From assembly GCA_000434735.1 (NCBI GenBank), contig FR881241.1:1-42076 (forward strand): a stretch of 42,076 nucleotides of DNA, written 5' to 3'. Made by a program: the position numbers and the translations under genes. This DNA is from Bacteroides sp. CAG:530 (GTDB lineage: Bacteria > Bacteroidota > Bacteroidia > Bacteroidales > Bacteroidaceae). Under the pieces are notes generated by a model. That model was not told where the DNA came from, ran no database searches, and worked only from the letters and a program-made list of their open reading frames with translations. How positions within the stretch are numbered: the stretch's first letter is position 1; every line of letters begins with the position of its first letter. This document shows, in pieces, positions 1 to 8,474 of this stretch.

Positions 1-2223
1 CAAATAGAAGCTCGGAAAGCGCAAGGAACAACAACCATTTATTTGCGTGAAGGAGTTTATAGACTTGTACATCCTTTAATTTTTACTCCCGAAGATGGTG
101 GGGAAGATAAGCCTTTGATTATACGTGCTTTTCAAAAAGAAAAGGTCGTATTGTCTGGTGGTAAAGTTTTGCAACCTTCATGGCATCCGTATAAGAAGGG
201 TATTTTAAAGTCAGTACTCTCTAAAGACATTCAGCCGTTGGATATGTTGTTAAGCAACGGAAATATTCGCCATATGGCTCGTTATCCTAACTTTGATTCC
301 ACGGCAGTACGTTTTAATGGAACTTCTGCGGATGCCACATCTTTACAGCGGGTAAAAGGTTGGAAGAATCCTGAGGGAGGATATTTGCATGTCATGCATA
401 TTAGTGACTGGGGCGATTTTCATTATCTCATTACGGGAAAAGATAAAACTGGTCAGTTGGAATTAAAAGGTGGATGGCAGAATAACCGCCAGTCAGGATT
501 GCATCCTGACAACCGAATGGTGGAAAATATTTTTGAGGAACTGGATGCGCCGGGAGAATGGTTTTATGATAAGAGGTCATTTACTTTGTATTATTATCCG
601 ATGCCGGGTGAAGATATAAAAACAGCTGTTTTCGAGACTCCTGTGCTGAAACATCTTGTAGAGTTCCGCGGTTCTGAACAGCGTCCTGTAACTCATATAA
701 CCATACAAGGTATTGAGCTTACGCAGACCAATCGTACTTTTATGGAAAAATATGAACCTCTTCTTCGTTCGGACTGGATGGTTTATCGTGGTGGTGCTGT
801 TTTGTTGGAGGGAACGGAAAAGTGCTTGCTAAAAGATTGCTCATTATACGATTTGGGAGGCAATGCAATTTTCTTTTCCTGCTATAACCGAAACTCTACT
901 GTATCAGGCTCTCATTTTACCCGTATTGGTGCAAGTGCCGTTTGTTTTGTGGGAGACCCGGATGCAGTTCGTTCACCTAGTTTTGAGTATAATGAATTTG
1001 TTCCATCCTCTAAAATTGACCGAAATGTAGGTCCAGTAGGAAATAATTATCCGGCTTATTGCACAGTATATGACAATCTGATTCATAATATAGGTCTGTT
1101 TGAAAAACAGATAACCGGAATAGAATTGTCAATGTGTCATCATATCACAGTTAGTCATAATAGTATATATGATACACCTCGTGCAGGGATCAATGTCAGT
1201 GAGGGAACCTGGGGTGGACATATTATTGAGTTCAATGACGTGTTTGACACAGTAAAAGAGACGGGTGATCATGGCTCTTTCAATTCATGGGGCAGGGACC
1301 GTTTTTGGCATCCTAACCGTCAGGTAATGGATTCGCTGGTTGCAGCAGAACCTTCATTGATACTGGCAGATGTTATTTCTCCTATTGTATTGCGAAATAA
1401 TCGCTTCCGTTGTGATAGAGGCTGGGATATAGACCTTGACGATGGCTCAAGCAATTATCATATATATAACAATCTTTGTTTAAGCGGAGGTATTAAACTG
1501 CGTGAAGGTTTTTATCGGTTAGTTGAAAACAATATCATGATAAACAATTCTTTCCATCCTCATGTATGGTTTGAGAATAGCGGTGATGTTTTTGCGCGTA
1601 ATCTGGTGATGTCTTCTTATCAGCCTATCCAAGTTCATCATTGGGGAATGGAAGTGGACTATAATATTTTTACTGACAGTGTAGCTTATAAGAAGTCCCG
1701 TTCATTAAATACAGATGCTCATTCTGTAGTGTGTACTCCTGTTTTCATAAACTCTCGAAAAGGTGATTATAGGATTGACAATCACTCTGATGCGGTTTTC
1801 CGTTGTGGCTTTCGTAATTTTGATATGGATAAATTTGGTGTTGTTTCTCCAAGGTTAAAGGCTTTGGCCCGAACTCCGCAATATCCAAATCCAATATTGT
1901 CAGAAGAAGGAAAGGTCTTTAAAACAATTCAATGGAAAGGCTTGCAGATAAAAGATTTGAATACGTTGGGTGAACGCTCTGCTACAGGCATTGATTCTGA
2001 ATATGGTGTTTATGTAATTTCTGTTGATGCTTTGAGTGGTGTGTTGCGTGACTACATTCGTTCTAATGATGTTATTTTAGAATTAGGTGGCAAACCTATA
2101 AATAATTTAGTGAACTTACATGAAGTGATAGGTGGAATGGATTTAGCAAAACCACAGAGTGTAGTTGTTTTTAGGAATCAGAGGAAAATTAAAATTGTTT
2201 TACCTGCTAATATATTAAAATGA
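1..2223 (+). CDS. Right-handed parallel beta-helix protein with C-terminal PDZ domain (5' end outside window)
   Basis: The reading frame is open to the first base, so the N-terminus, probably with an export signal, is missing; 740 residues are visible. The body is rich in short Asn/Gly-centred turns (YNEF, YDNLIHNIG, HNSIYD, RNNRF, YNNLCL, ENNIMINNS), the signature of right-handed parallel beta-helix folds used by polysaccharide-active enzymes. An early S-G-G-K plus A-R-Y-P-N stretch and a later G-D-H-G-S-F-N-S-W-G stretch resemble GH141-like Bacteroides proteins, but I cannot assign a family firmly. The last ~95 residues look like a PDZ domain (GVYVISVDALSG, then SNDVILELGGKPI), which is unusual for a glycan hydrolase. 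A secreted or periplasmic carbohydrate-active role is inferred from fold and from the GH20 gene downstream. No clear terminator follows. Confidence 0.75.
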   Translation, partial: QIEARKAQGTTTIYLREGVYRLVHPLIFTPEDGGEDKPLIIRAFQKEKVVLSGGKVLQPSWHPYKKGILKSVLSKDIQPLDMLLSNGNIRHMARYPNFDSTAVRFNGTSADATSLQRVKGWKNPEGGYLHVMHISDWGDFHYLITGKDKTGQLELKGGWQNNRQSGLHPDNRMVENIFEELDAPGEWFYDKRSFTLYYYPMPGEDIKTAVFETPVLKHLVEFRGSEQRPVTHITIQGIELTQTNRTFMEKYEPLLRSDWMVYRGGAVLLEGTEKCLLKDCSLYDLGGNAIFFSCYNRNSTVSGSHFTRIGASAVCFVGDPDAVRSPSFEYNEFVPSSKIDRNVGPVGNNYPAYCTVYDNLIHNIGLFEKQITGIELSMCHHITVSHNSIYDTPRAGINVSEGTWGGHIIEFNDVFDTVKETGDHGSFNSWGRDRFWHPNRQVMDSLVAAEPSLILADVISPIVLRNNRFRCDRGWDIDLDDGSSNYHIYNNLCLSGGIKLREGFYRLVENNIMINNSFHPHVWFENSGDVFARNLVMSSYQPIQVHHWGMEVDYNIFTDSVAYKKSRSLNTDAHSVVCTPVFINSRKGDYRIDNHSDAVFRCGFRNFDMDKFGVVSPRLKALARTPQYPNPILSEEGKVFKTIQWKGLQIKDLNTLGERSATGIDSEYGVYVISVDALSGVLRDYIRSNDVILELGGKPINNLVNLHEVIGGMDLAKPQSVVVFRNQRKIKIVLPANILK

Positions 2224-2364
2224 TATAATCATTGTAACTTGAACACCCTAGCTTTCAGCCAGCTGTTTATTGGTGACATAAGTTATGATATTTAGATGTT
2301 GATCAATAATGATACACCTTCGTCCTTTTTAGATGGTAATCTTATTAGGGTTGTGAAAAGTATT

Positions 2365-2406
2365 AACAAAGTCGTCTTACTTCGAACGTAGTAAGACAAC
2401 TTTGTT
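2365..2406. repeat. Intergenic palindrome, single-unit form
   Basis: Two 17-nt arms, AACAAAGTCGTCTTACT and AGTAAGACAACTTTGTT, pair with one mismatch around an 8-nt loop (TCGAACGT). The outer arms closely match those of the larger element at 25846-25946 (AAGTTGTC...GACGACTT), so I read this as the short member of the same repeat family. It sits between the beta-helix gene and the GH20 promoter and could also act as a weak terminator, but there is no T-tract. Confidence 0.75.
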
Positions 2407-2474
2407 GAGAAATGTGCAGAATTCTAATATGGCATTTATTGTTTGCAAGTCAGGCAAATGTAAAAGTAGATTGT

Positions 2475-2482
2475 TATATTTG
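2475..2482 (+). promoter_or_regulatory. Bacteroidota -7 box upstream of GH20 gene
   Basis: TATATTTG matches TAnnTTTG and lies 34 nt before the chosen ATG. No good -33 TTTG is seen at the usual spacing. It supports the internal start at 2517. Confidence 0.55.
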
Positions 2483-2516
2483 CGATATGAATACAATCAA
2501 CCTAAACCTTAACTGT

Positions 2517-4571
2517 ATGAAACGAAGACTCTTTTCTTGCTTTTTAGTTATGGCTTTGCTGTGTGGCGGAAGCGCGATGGCGGCCAATATTGTACCGGTC
2601 ACTCCGGCTCCGTTGTCTTATGAACAGGCAAAAGGAACTTTTAGCTGGAAGAATGGGGCGAATGTTTGTTTCAGTGGAACAAAAGATGAAACGGATGTAG
2701 TGAAAACGGCTTTTTCGTATTCGGCTTATCTGGTGAACTATGTATCACAACCTGCCGACGGAGAGAAAAACATCCGTCTGGAACTAGACAAGACCGCGGC
2801 TATGCCCGACGAAGGATATCGCCTGGAGGTGACATCTGATGAAGTGACGCTGAAGGCTAAAACATCGGCTGGATTGTTTTACGGTATACAGACATTAGTG
2901 CAACTGGCGGAAGCTGGACACGGCAAAGTGCGTGCTTGCAGCATTGATGATGCGCCGCGCTTCCCTTATCGAGGCATCATGCTCGATGTATCGCGCCACT
3001 TCCGTTCGCTCGATTTCGTGAAAAAACAGATTGATTTATTGTCGTCGCTAAAGATAAACCGTTTGCATCTTCACCTTACAGATGAGGCGGGATGGCGTTT
3101 GGAGATAAAGAAGTATCCTCGACTTACGGGATTCGCTGCATGGCGTCCGTATGCCAACTGGAGAGACTGGAGCGATAACGGAAGCCAGTATTGCGAACAA
3201 TTCGATTCGCGTGCACAAGGAGGCTTTTATACGCAAGACGAAATGCGAGACTTGATAGACTATGCCCGTAAGCGTAGTGTAATCATAGTGCCCGAAATTG
3301 AGATGCCATCGCACTCGGGCGAAGTGCTTACGGCTTATCCGGAACTGTCGTGCACGCACGAACTCTATAAGCAGCGCGATTTCTGCGTAGGAAACGAAAA
3401 AACTTTCGAGTTTATAGAGAATGTTCTCGATGAGGTTATCGCATTGTTCCCCTCGGAATATATTCATATAGGTGGCGATGAGGCCAGTAAGACATCATGG
3501 CCCACTTGTCCGCTTTGCCAGAAACGCATGAAAGACGAAGGCTTGAAAGGAGTTGACGAGTTGCAGAGTTATCTGATTAAGCGTGTAGAAAGATATTTGA
3601 ATTCAAAAGGACGCCATCTCTTGGGATGGGATGAGATATTGCAAGGTGGTGTAGCCCCTAACGCTACGGTAATGTCATGGCGTGGCGAGCAAGGCGGTAT
3701 AGACGCAGTACGTTCTGGACATCGTGCCATAATGACACCGGGTGCGTATTGCTACTTCGACAGTTATCAGGATGCTCCAAACTCTCAGCCTCTTGCCATC
3801 GGCGGTTATCTTCCGCTTGAAAAGGTTTATAGCTATAATCCGGTGCCCGATTCGCTTTCTGCCGAAGAATCGAAGCTGATTTATGGTGTACAGGCTAATC
3901 TCTGGACGGAGTATGTTCCTACAGCCGAACATGCGGAATATATGCTTTATCCGCGTTCATTGGCTCTGGCAGAGGTGGCATGGAGTCAGCCTGAAAAAAA
4001 ATCGTGGGAGTCTTTCCGTAAACGTGTGTTGGCGGCACTGCCTGAGTTGCGTAAAAAAGGATATCATACGTTTAATTATAGCAAGGAACAAGGCAACCGT
4101 AAGGAGGCACTGAAACCGATAAAACATTTGGCGTTAGGAAAGAAAGTAACCTATAAGCGTCCGTATTGGAGGAATTATCCGGCTAACGGTGAGCAGACAC
4201 TAACCGACGGTATACGTGGCGGATGGAATTACAGCGACCAGCGTTGGCAGGGCTTTGTGGGTAATCCGCGTATAGATGTAGTTATCGATTTGGAAGAAAT
4301 GAAGAACATTCATAGCGTAGGAGCCGATTTCATGCAGATATGCGGACCGGACGTGTATATGCCAACTAAAGTGATTATCTCGGCTTCGGAAGACGGTGAA
4401 CACTATTCCGTATTGGCGGAAGTCAATCATAAAGTTACTAAAGACGATAAAGTATCGTTTAAGAACTTCGGATGGAAGGGAAAGACGCGTGCACGCTATA
4501 TCCGCTATCAGGCAGATGCCGACAGTAAGATTGGCGGAGTATTGTTTATAGATGAAATAGTAGTGAAATAA
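2517..4571 (+). CDS. Secreted beta-N-acetylhexosaminidase, GH20
   Basis: Hydrolyses terminal beta-linked GlcNAc/GalNAc from glycoconjugates by substrate-assisted catalysis. The start gives 684 residues with a clear signal peptide (M-K-R-R-L-F, hydrophobic core, cleavage near A-M-A/A-N), while an upstream in-frame ATG would precede the promoter and bury the signal. Domains in order: GH20b N-terminal domain (about 22-160), TIM-barrel catalytic domain (about 165-520) with the diagnostic H-I-G-G-D-E, placing the Asp-Glu pair at 321-322, and a C-terminal discoidin-like F5/8 type C module (about 545-684, ARYIRYQ near the end), probably for sugar binding. A periplasmic or surface location is inferred. 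With GH84 and GH92 elsewhere in the window it suggests host N-/O-glycan use. Transcription ends in hairpins beyond the stop. Confidence 0.95.
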   Translation: MKRRLFSCFLVMALLCGGSAMAANIVPVTPAPLSYEQAKGTFSWKNGANVCFSGTKDETDVVKTAFSYSAYLVNYVSQPADGEKNIRLELDKTAAMPDEGYRLEVTSDEVTLKAKTSAGLFYGIQTLVQLAEAGHGKVRACSIDDAPRFPYRGIMLDVSRHFRSLDFVKKQIDLLSSLKINRLHLHLTDEAGWRLEIKKYPRLTGFAAWRPYANWRDWSDNGSQYCEQFDSRAQGGFYTQDEMRDLIDYARKRSVIIVPEIEMPSHSGEVLTAYPELSCTHELYKQRDFCVGNEKTFEFIENVLDEVIALFPSEYIHIGGDEASKTSWPTCPLCQKRMKDEGLKGVDELQSYLIKRVERYLNSKGRHLLGWDEILQGGVAPNATVMSWRGEQGGIDAVRSGHRAIMTPGAYCYFDSYQDAPNSQPLAIGGYLPLEKVYSYNPVPDSLSAEESKLIYGVQANLWTEYVPTAEHAEYMLYPRSLALAEVAWSQPEKKSWESFRKRVLAALPELRKKGYHTFNYSKEQGNRKEALKPIKHLALGKKVTYKRPYWRNYPANGEQTLTDGIRGGWNYSDQRWQGFVGNPRIDVVIDLEEMKNIHSVGADFMQICGPDVYMPTKVIISASEDGEHYSVLAEVNHKVTKDDKVSFKNFGWKGKTRARYIRYQADADSKIGGVLFIDEIVVK

Positions 4572-4645
4572 TAATGAATGATGGGCGGTGCGGACATAAA
4601 AAAAGCGTCGCCCATTATTTCGTAATGAACACCGCCGACTTCCAA

Positions 4646-4679
4646 AAGAACCCCCTTAATGGGTTCTTGCATCTTTTTT
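4646..4679 (+). terminator. Intrinsic terminator after GH20 gene
   Basis: AAGAACCC pairs perfectly with GGGTTCTT around a 7-nt loop and is followed by GCATC and six Ts. Read on the minus strand the same hairpin is followed only by TTGG, so it is a better plus-strand terminator. Confidence 0.75.
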
Positions 4680-4938
4680 ACGTTTAGTTGTTGTGTTATC
4701 CTTAATCTTTTTTCCTACCTTAAAAGTAAACCTAATCACCTTCTTTTTTACCTTAACTTTCTAATCCTTATTGAAAACTAAAACCTAAAAACTAATCTTT
4801 AATATAACCTTAAAAACAAATACCTAAAAAATTGCTTTTTACCTTATTGTTCTAATACCTCTATAATAGTTTTACCTTAATTAAAATCTAATACCGTTTT
4901 TGTGTATCTTTTTACCTTTTGGTTTCACAACCACGATG

Positions 4939-4968
4939 CAAAGGTATGGCTTTCTGTTTAATCTGCAA
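4939..4968 (-). promoter_or_regulatory. Orphan consensus promoter reading leftward into G-poor tract
   Basis: On the minus strand TTG (4968-4966) is followed after 19 nt by TACCTTTG (4946-4939), a good match to the Bacteroidota promoter. No open reading frame lies downstream before the hairpin at about 4646, so the product would be a noncoding RNA of roughly 280 nt. Near its 5' end the transcript would carry GGTT-GTGA-AACC, a small stem-loop. Confidence 0.45.
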
Positions 4969-5158
4969 TAGCTTGATATGTTTTTTAGCATATTTTGGAC
5001 CTTTTCATGATGTATGTCAAGAAAAGGCTGTTAATGCACCGTGTGCGGTAACGGTTTTTAAGAATTCAATTCGATATGTTAAACGATTTTGTTCTTTCTG
5101 ACGCTGGGCTTAATGCAGCATGGTAGGTTTCTTTATGCGCTGTTTCGGGCTTTTCGCG

Positions 5159-5635
5159 TTAGTAGGCTGTGGAATGGTCTATAGTGAGTATGCGCTGATT
5201 TGTGCTTCCTCTGAAGTCGAGCGTGGGTTGGTACAGCTCTTGCACAAAGCGTCCGTCTACTAGCACGTCTATATAGTTAAGTGCGACTCTTCGTTCTTCG
5301 TCGGCTAATAGCTGCTCGTAGGTATATCCGGTGTAGCACCAAATGTTAAGTCCGGTACGCTCTTTTACTTCGCGTAGCAGAGGAATGAATTCTTTGGGGT
5401 TGTACATAGGATCTCCTCCCGAAAAAGTTACTCCGTCAAGCAATGGGTTTGAGTTGATTTCGGTTATGAATTCTTCTATTTTCTCACGGGTGAGGGGAGT
5501 GCCGGCTTTAGGATTCCACGATTCGGGATTGTGACATCCGGGACAATGGTGTGTGCATCCGGCCAGATAAATGGAAAAACGTATGCCGTCACCATCAACG
5601 ATGGTTTCGGCATACGTATATAGATAATTCAACAT
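5159..5635 (-). CDS. nrdG: Anaerobic ribonucleotide reductase activating protein
   Basis: Radical-SAM activase that generates the glycyl radical on NrdD. The protein is 158 residues, normal for NrdG, and has the 4Fe-4S ligating motif C-x3-C-x2-C at Cys27, Cys31 and Cys34 (AGCTHHCPGC), followed by H-N-P-E-S-W and the SAM-contacting G-G-D-P segment. It lies 30 nt downstream of nrdD on the same strand, so co-transcription is likely; both proteins act in the cytoplasm under anoxia. No clear T-tailed terminator is seen immediately after the stop. Confidence 0.96.
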   Translation of the reverse strand: MLNYLYTYAETIVDGDGIRFSIYLAGCTHHCPGCHNPESWNPKAGTPLTREKIEEFITEINSNPLLDGVTFSGGDPMYNPKEFIPLLREVKERTGLNIWCYTGYTYEQLLADEERRVALNYIDVLVDGRFVQELYQPTLDFRGSTNQRILTIDHSTAY

Positions 5636-5665
5636 GTTACGTGTTCCACTAAATAAATAGGGCGA

Positions 5666-8056
5666 TTAATGATGTTTTACGCGGTCGTGCTCTTCTGCTC
5701 GTTTAGCAGAGTTCCAGCTGCTAAGGTCGCCTGTAAGGTAACCTGTGATGCGGCGCATACGCAAAATGTTCTCGCTGTTGCAGATAGGACACTTGTCGTA
5801 TATCACTCCCTTGTAGCCGCAGTTGTGGCAAGTATCTACCGGGTGGTTGATAGAACCGTATCCTATGCCAGAGTCGTGCATTACCTTTACAATCTTGGCT
5901 ATGGCCTTTATGTTCTTCTTTGCTTCGCCATCCAATTCTACGTAGGTGATGTGTCCGCCTAATGTAAGAGCGTGGAATGGAGCTTCGCGTTTGATCTTAT
6001 CTACTATGGTGATAGGCTCTTTAACGTCTACGTGGAATGAGTTTACGTAGTAGTCGCGATCGTTCACTCCGGGGATGATGCCGTATTTGCGCTTATCCAT
6101 GCGTGTGAATCGTCCTGACAAGCCTTCGGCAGGTGTAGCCAATACAGAGAAGTTAAGATGATATTTTTCTTTCAGCTCTGCTACTACTGCATTCATTTCC
6201 TTTACGGCTTCGTAAAGAGTATCCCATGCTTTCTGATTATGTCCGTGGCCTTCGCCATAGATGGCAACCATCGCATTGTGTCCACCGATGAATCCGATAC
6301 CAAGTGTACCTTGTTTCAATACGTCGCCAACTTCGTCGTTAGGGTTGAGAGCGCCTCCGCCTTTCCATACGTCATTGCTCATCATGAACGGGAACTGGCG
6401 TGCCAAAGCTGTGCGCTGGTACTGATATCTTGTATAAAGCTGTTCGCCTATGAATTCCGCCATGCGGTGTACCGACTGCAGGAACAGTTCTTTTGTTTTT
6501 TGTTCTATGGTTTCTTTCGGAGCGTCCTTGCCGCATTCTTTTACAGCCTGCATGTGTGCTTCTATAGCCAAACGAGGCATGTTCATAGTTGTGAACGACA
6601 GGTTACCACGACCTAATGATGTCTTTTCTCCGTTCAAGTTCTCGAATACACGGGTTCTGCATCCCATTGTAGCGAGTTCGTAGCGATAACGCTTCGGATC
6701 ATCGGCTCTCCATTTTTCGTTTTGGTTGAATGGAGTATCAAGGAACATGAAGTTAGGGAACAGAGCCTTGGCTGTAGTTTGGCAAGCCTTCAGGAATAAG
6801 TCGAAGTTAGGTGCTTCGAATGTCATTTCTCCGTTCATGGCAGCCTTGAAATCGGTCATAGCTTTTTCAAAGTCTGCGTCAGAATAAGATATTCCGTCCT
6901 TAATCTTGAAAATCTGGATAGGGAATACAGGCACTTCTCCTTGTGTGCCGAGGCCTTCTATAGTAGTTTTCAGCAACTCTTCTATAACCATTCGTCCTTC
7001 GGCCGATGTATCGGTTCCGTAGTTGATAGAGCTGAATACTACCTGATTACCACCGCGAGAGTGCATAGTATTCAAGTTGTGAATGAAGCCTTCCATAGCC
7101 TGATGGGTATCTTTGCGTACTTGCTGGGTAGACTTTTTCAGGATATGTTGCAGTTCGTCGTTGGTAAGTGTTATGTTCAGTGCGGTCAGTGCAGTCAGTA
7201 ATTTGTTCTGCGCTTCTGCCGATGGAGCAATAGTAGGCAGGTTGTCTTTTACTGTTTGAAGAACTTGCTTATCGTCTACTACCACGCCTTTCATATCCAT
7301 GTAGAACGAGATGCTGCTGGCCATAGCTTTCTGGAAGCTCTTCAATACACCCTTCGACATGAAATAGTCGAATGCCGGAATAGCCTGGCCTCCGTGCTGT
7401 TCGTTCTGGTTGGTCTGGAATATGATAGTAGCCAACGTAGCGTAGCTCTGGATGGACTGCGGAGTGCGGATGCTTCCGTTTTTAGTATGGAATCCGCGTT
7501 CAAACAAGTCCTCCATGTCATACTGAATACATGTAGTAGTCTTGGTAGGATAATAATCCAAGTCGTGAATATGGATATCTCCCAACTGATGTGCTTCAGA
7601 GAACTGTTTCGGCAAAAGATACTTATAAGTGTAGTCTTTAGTAATTTCAGAAGCGAATGTCATCATCTGTCCAGCCGGAGTATGGCTCGACATGTTGGCG
7701 TTGCTTAAGTTCACATCATTCTTATCGATGGCTACGATGCCGTCCATGATGTGCTTTATCTTAGTCTTTCTGTCGCGCTCAGTATTTCTCCATTGACGAT
7801 AGATGATATATTTCTTTGCAACTTCGGGGCAGTCTTTCATTAACTCGGTTTCCACCAAGTCTTGAATTTCTTCTACACCGATAGTAGGTTGGTTTATATG
7901 CTCAATGACACGATGAGTTATTTCGTCTATTAATGACTCTTCGTTTTCAATGCCCGTAGCTTTGAATGCTTTCCCTATCGCATTCGATATTTTAGAATCA
8001 GAAAAGTCTTCTCTTTTTCCGTCTCTCTTAATAATACAGATGTGTGCTTGGTTCAT
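5666..8056 (-). CDS. nrdD: Anaerobic ribonucleoside-triphosphate reductase
   Basis: Class III reductase making dNTPs from NTPs without oxygen. The chosen start gives 796 residues beginning MNQAHICIIKRDG, which enters directly into an N-terminal ATP-cone domain (about 3-95) for allosteric control; an in-frame ATG 93 nt upstream (8149) would add a Lys/Arg-rich tail with no family support. The barrel domain follows, then a zinc site (C-x2-C in CHNCGY and CPICNS) and the glycyl-radical motif R-I-T-G-Y with the radical Gly at about 772. It is followed by nrdG. A promoter at 8217-8247 would give a leader of about 150 nt. No NrdR-type box was recognised in the upstream region. Confidence 0.95.
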   Translation of the reverse strand: MNQAHICIIKRDGKREDFSDSKISNAIGKAFKATGIENEESLIDEITHRVIEHINQPTIGVEEIQDLVETELMKDCPEVAKKYIIYRQWRNTERDRKTKIKHIMDGIVAIDKNDVNLSNANMSSHTPAGQMMTFASEITKDYTYKYLLPKQFSEAHQLGDIHIHDLDYYPTKTTTCIQYDMEDLFERGFHTKNGSIRTPQSIQSYATLATIIFQTNQNEQHGGQAIPAFDYFMSKGVLKSFQKAMASSISFYMDMKGVVVDDKQVLQTVKDNLPTIAPSAEAQNKLLTALTALNITLTNDELQHILKKSTQQVRKDTHQAMEGFIHNLNTMHSRGGNQVVFSSINYGTDTSAEGRMVIEELLKTTIEGLGTQGEVPVFPIQIFKIKDGISYSDADFEKAMTDFKAAMNGEMTFEAPNFDLFLKACQTTAKALFPNFMFLDTPFNQNEKWRADDPKRYRYELATMGCRTRVFENLNGEKTSLGRGNLSFTTMNMPRLAIEAHMQAVKECGKDAPKETIEQKTKELFLQSVHRMAEFIGEQLYTRYQYQRTALARQFPFMMSNDVWKGGGALNPNDEVGDVLKQGTLGIGFIGGHNAMVAIYGEGHGHNQKAWDTLYEAVKEMNAVVAELKEKYHLNFSVLATPAEGLSGRFTRMDKRKYGIIPGVNDRDYYVNSFHVDVKEPITIVDKIKREAPFHALTLGGHITYVELDGEAKKNIKAIAKIVKVMHDSGIGYGSINHPVDTCHNCGYKGVIYDKCPICNSENILRMRRITGYLTGDLSSWNSAKRAEEHDRVKHH

Positions 8057-8216
8057 AATTCTCTGGAAAAGTAAATTAATGTTTCTCGTATTGCTATCCG
8101 TTGGCATGCGTTTTGATTGTTCCCTTTTTAAACAGCTTTCTCGTGTCATTTTTGTTTTTGACAGAGTGGCTTGCCATTCATTTTTTAATCTATGCGATTG
8201 CCTTGCGATAACAGTG

Positions 8217-8247
8217 CAAATATAGTTCGATTTTGGAATACTTGAAA
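8217..8247 (-). promoter_or_regulatory. Probable nrdD promoter
   Basis: On the minus strand TATATTTG (8224-8217) is preceded after 19 nt by TTTC (8247-8244), close to the Bacteroidota consensus. It is the only good -7 box between nrdD and the previous gene. Confidence 0.55.
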
Positions 8248-8427
8248 ATGCTAAATGGTGGGATGTGTCTAAATATGGATAACTTTCTTAGCTAAAATCT
8301 GCGTCAGAACTATCTGTGAGCGTTTAAATGGATAACTATTATTTATAATGGTTTTTAGAAAATAAATTTCGTGCGTTTTTTTTATTATGTTTTAGATAGG
8401 TTTTGTTATATATAAATAAAGGTGTGT

Positions 8428-8455
8428 AGACAAGCAGTTTTTATACTGCTTGTCT
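8428..8455 (-). terminator. Hairpin after CCA-adding enzyme gene
   Basis: AGACAAGCAG and CTGCTTGTCT form a perfect 10-bp stem with an 8-nt A/T loop, 19 nt past the stop codon. The tail on the minus strand is only moderately T-rich, so it may terminate weakly or stabilise the mRNA end. Confidence 0.6.
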
Positions 8456-8474
8456 CTATGGTAAATACGTTTTT

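Larger units (their letters stand above)
2224..2516. other. Intergenic region with hairpin and GH20 promoter
   Basis: A 293-nt AT-rich spacer without a convincing gene. It holds a strong palindrome near its middle and a promoter -7 box close to its right end, both listed separately. An in-frame ATG at 2412 upstream of the chosen GH20 start lies before the predicted transcription start, so it is not used. Confidence 0.7.
4572..5158. other. Convergent spacer, G-depleted on the plus strand
   Basis: The 587-nt gap between GH20 (plus) and nrdG (minus) has no credible gene. It starts with an 11-bp hairpin (AATGATGGGCG at 4577-4587 with CGCCCATTATT at 4609-4619), then an intrinsic terminator. From about 4700 to 4920 the plus strand is almost devoid of G while CCTTA, ACCTAA and CTAAT words recur. 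A minus-strand consensus promoter at 4939-4968 points into this tract. A 60-codon open frame at 4919-5101 has no family resemblance and no promoter and is not called. Confidence 0.7.
8057..8474. other. Spacer between nrdD and the CCA-adding enzyme
   Basis: This 418-nt AT-rich region carries the nrdD promoter and leader on its left and a hairpin terminator for the upstream minus-strand gene at its right end. Between about 8250 and 8420 I see nothing beyond low-complexity AT sequence. Confidence 0.6.

Noticed and set aside
4919..5101. 60-codon open frame on the plus strand in the convergent spacer
   Set aside because: No promoter in its direction, no family resemblance, and it overlaps the opposite-strand consensus promoter.
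8150..8474. NrdR box or cobalamin riboswitch ahead of nrdD
   Set aside because: No paired ACA..TGT-type NrdR boxes and no conserved B12-box sequence were seen.
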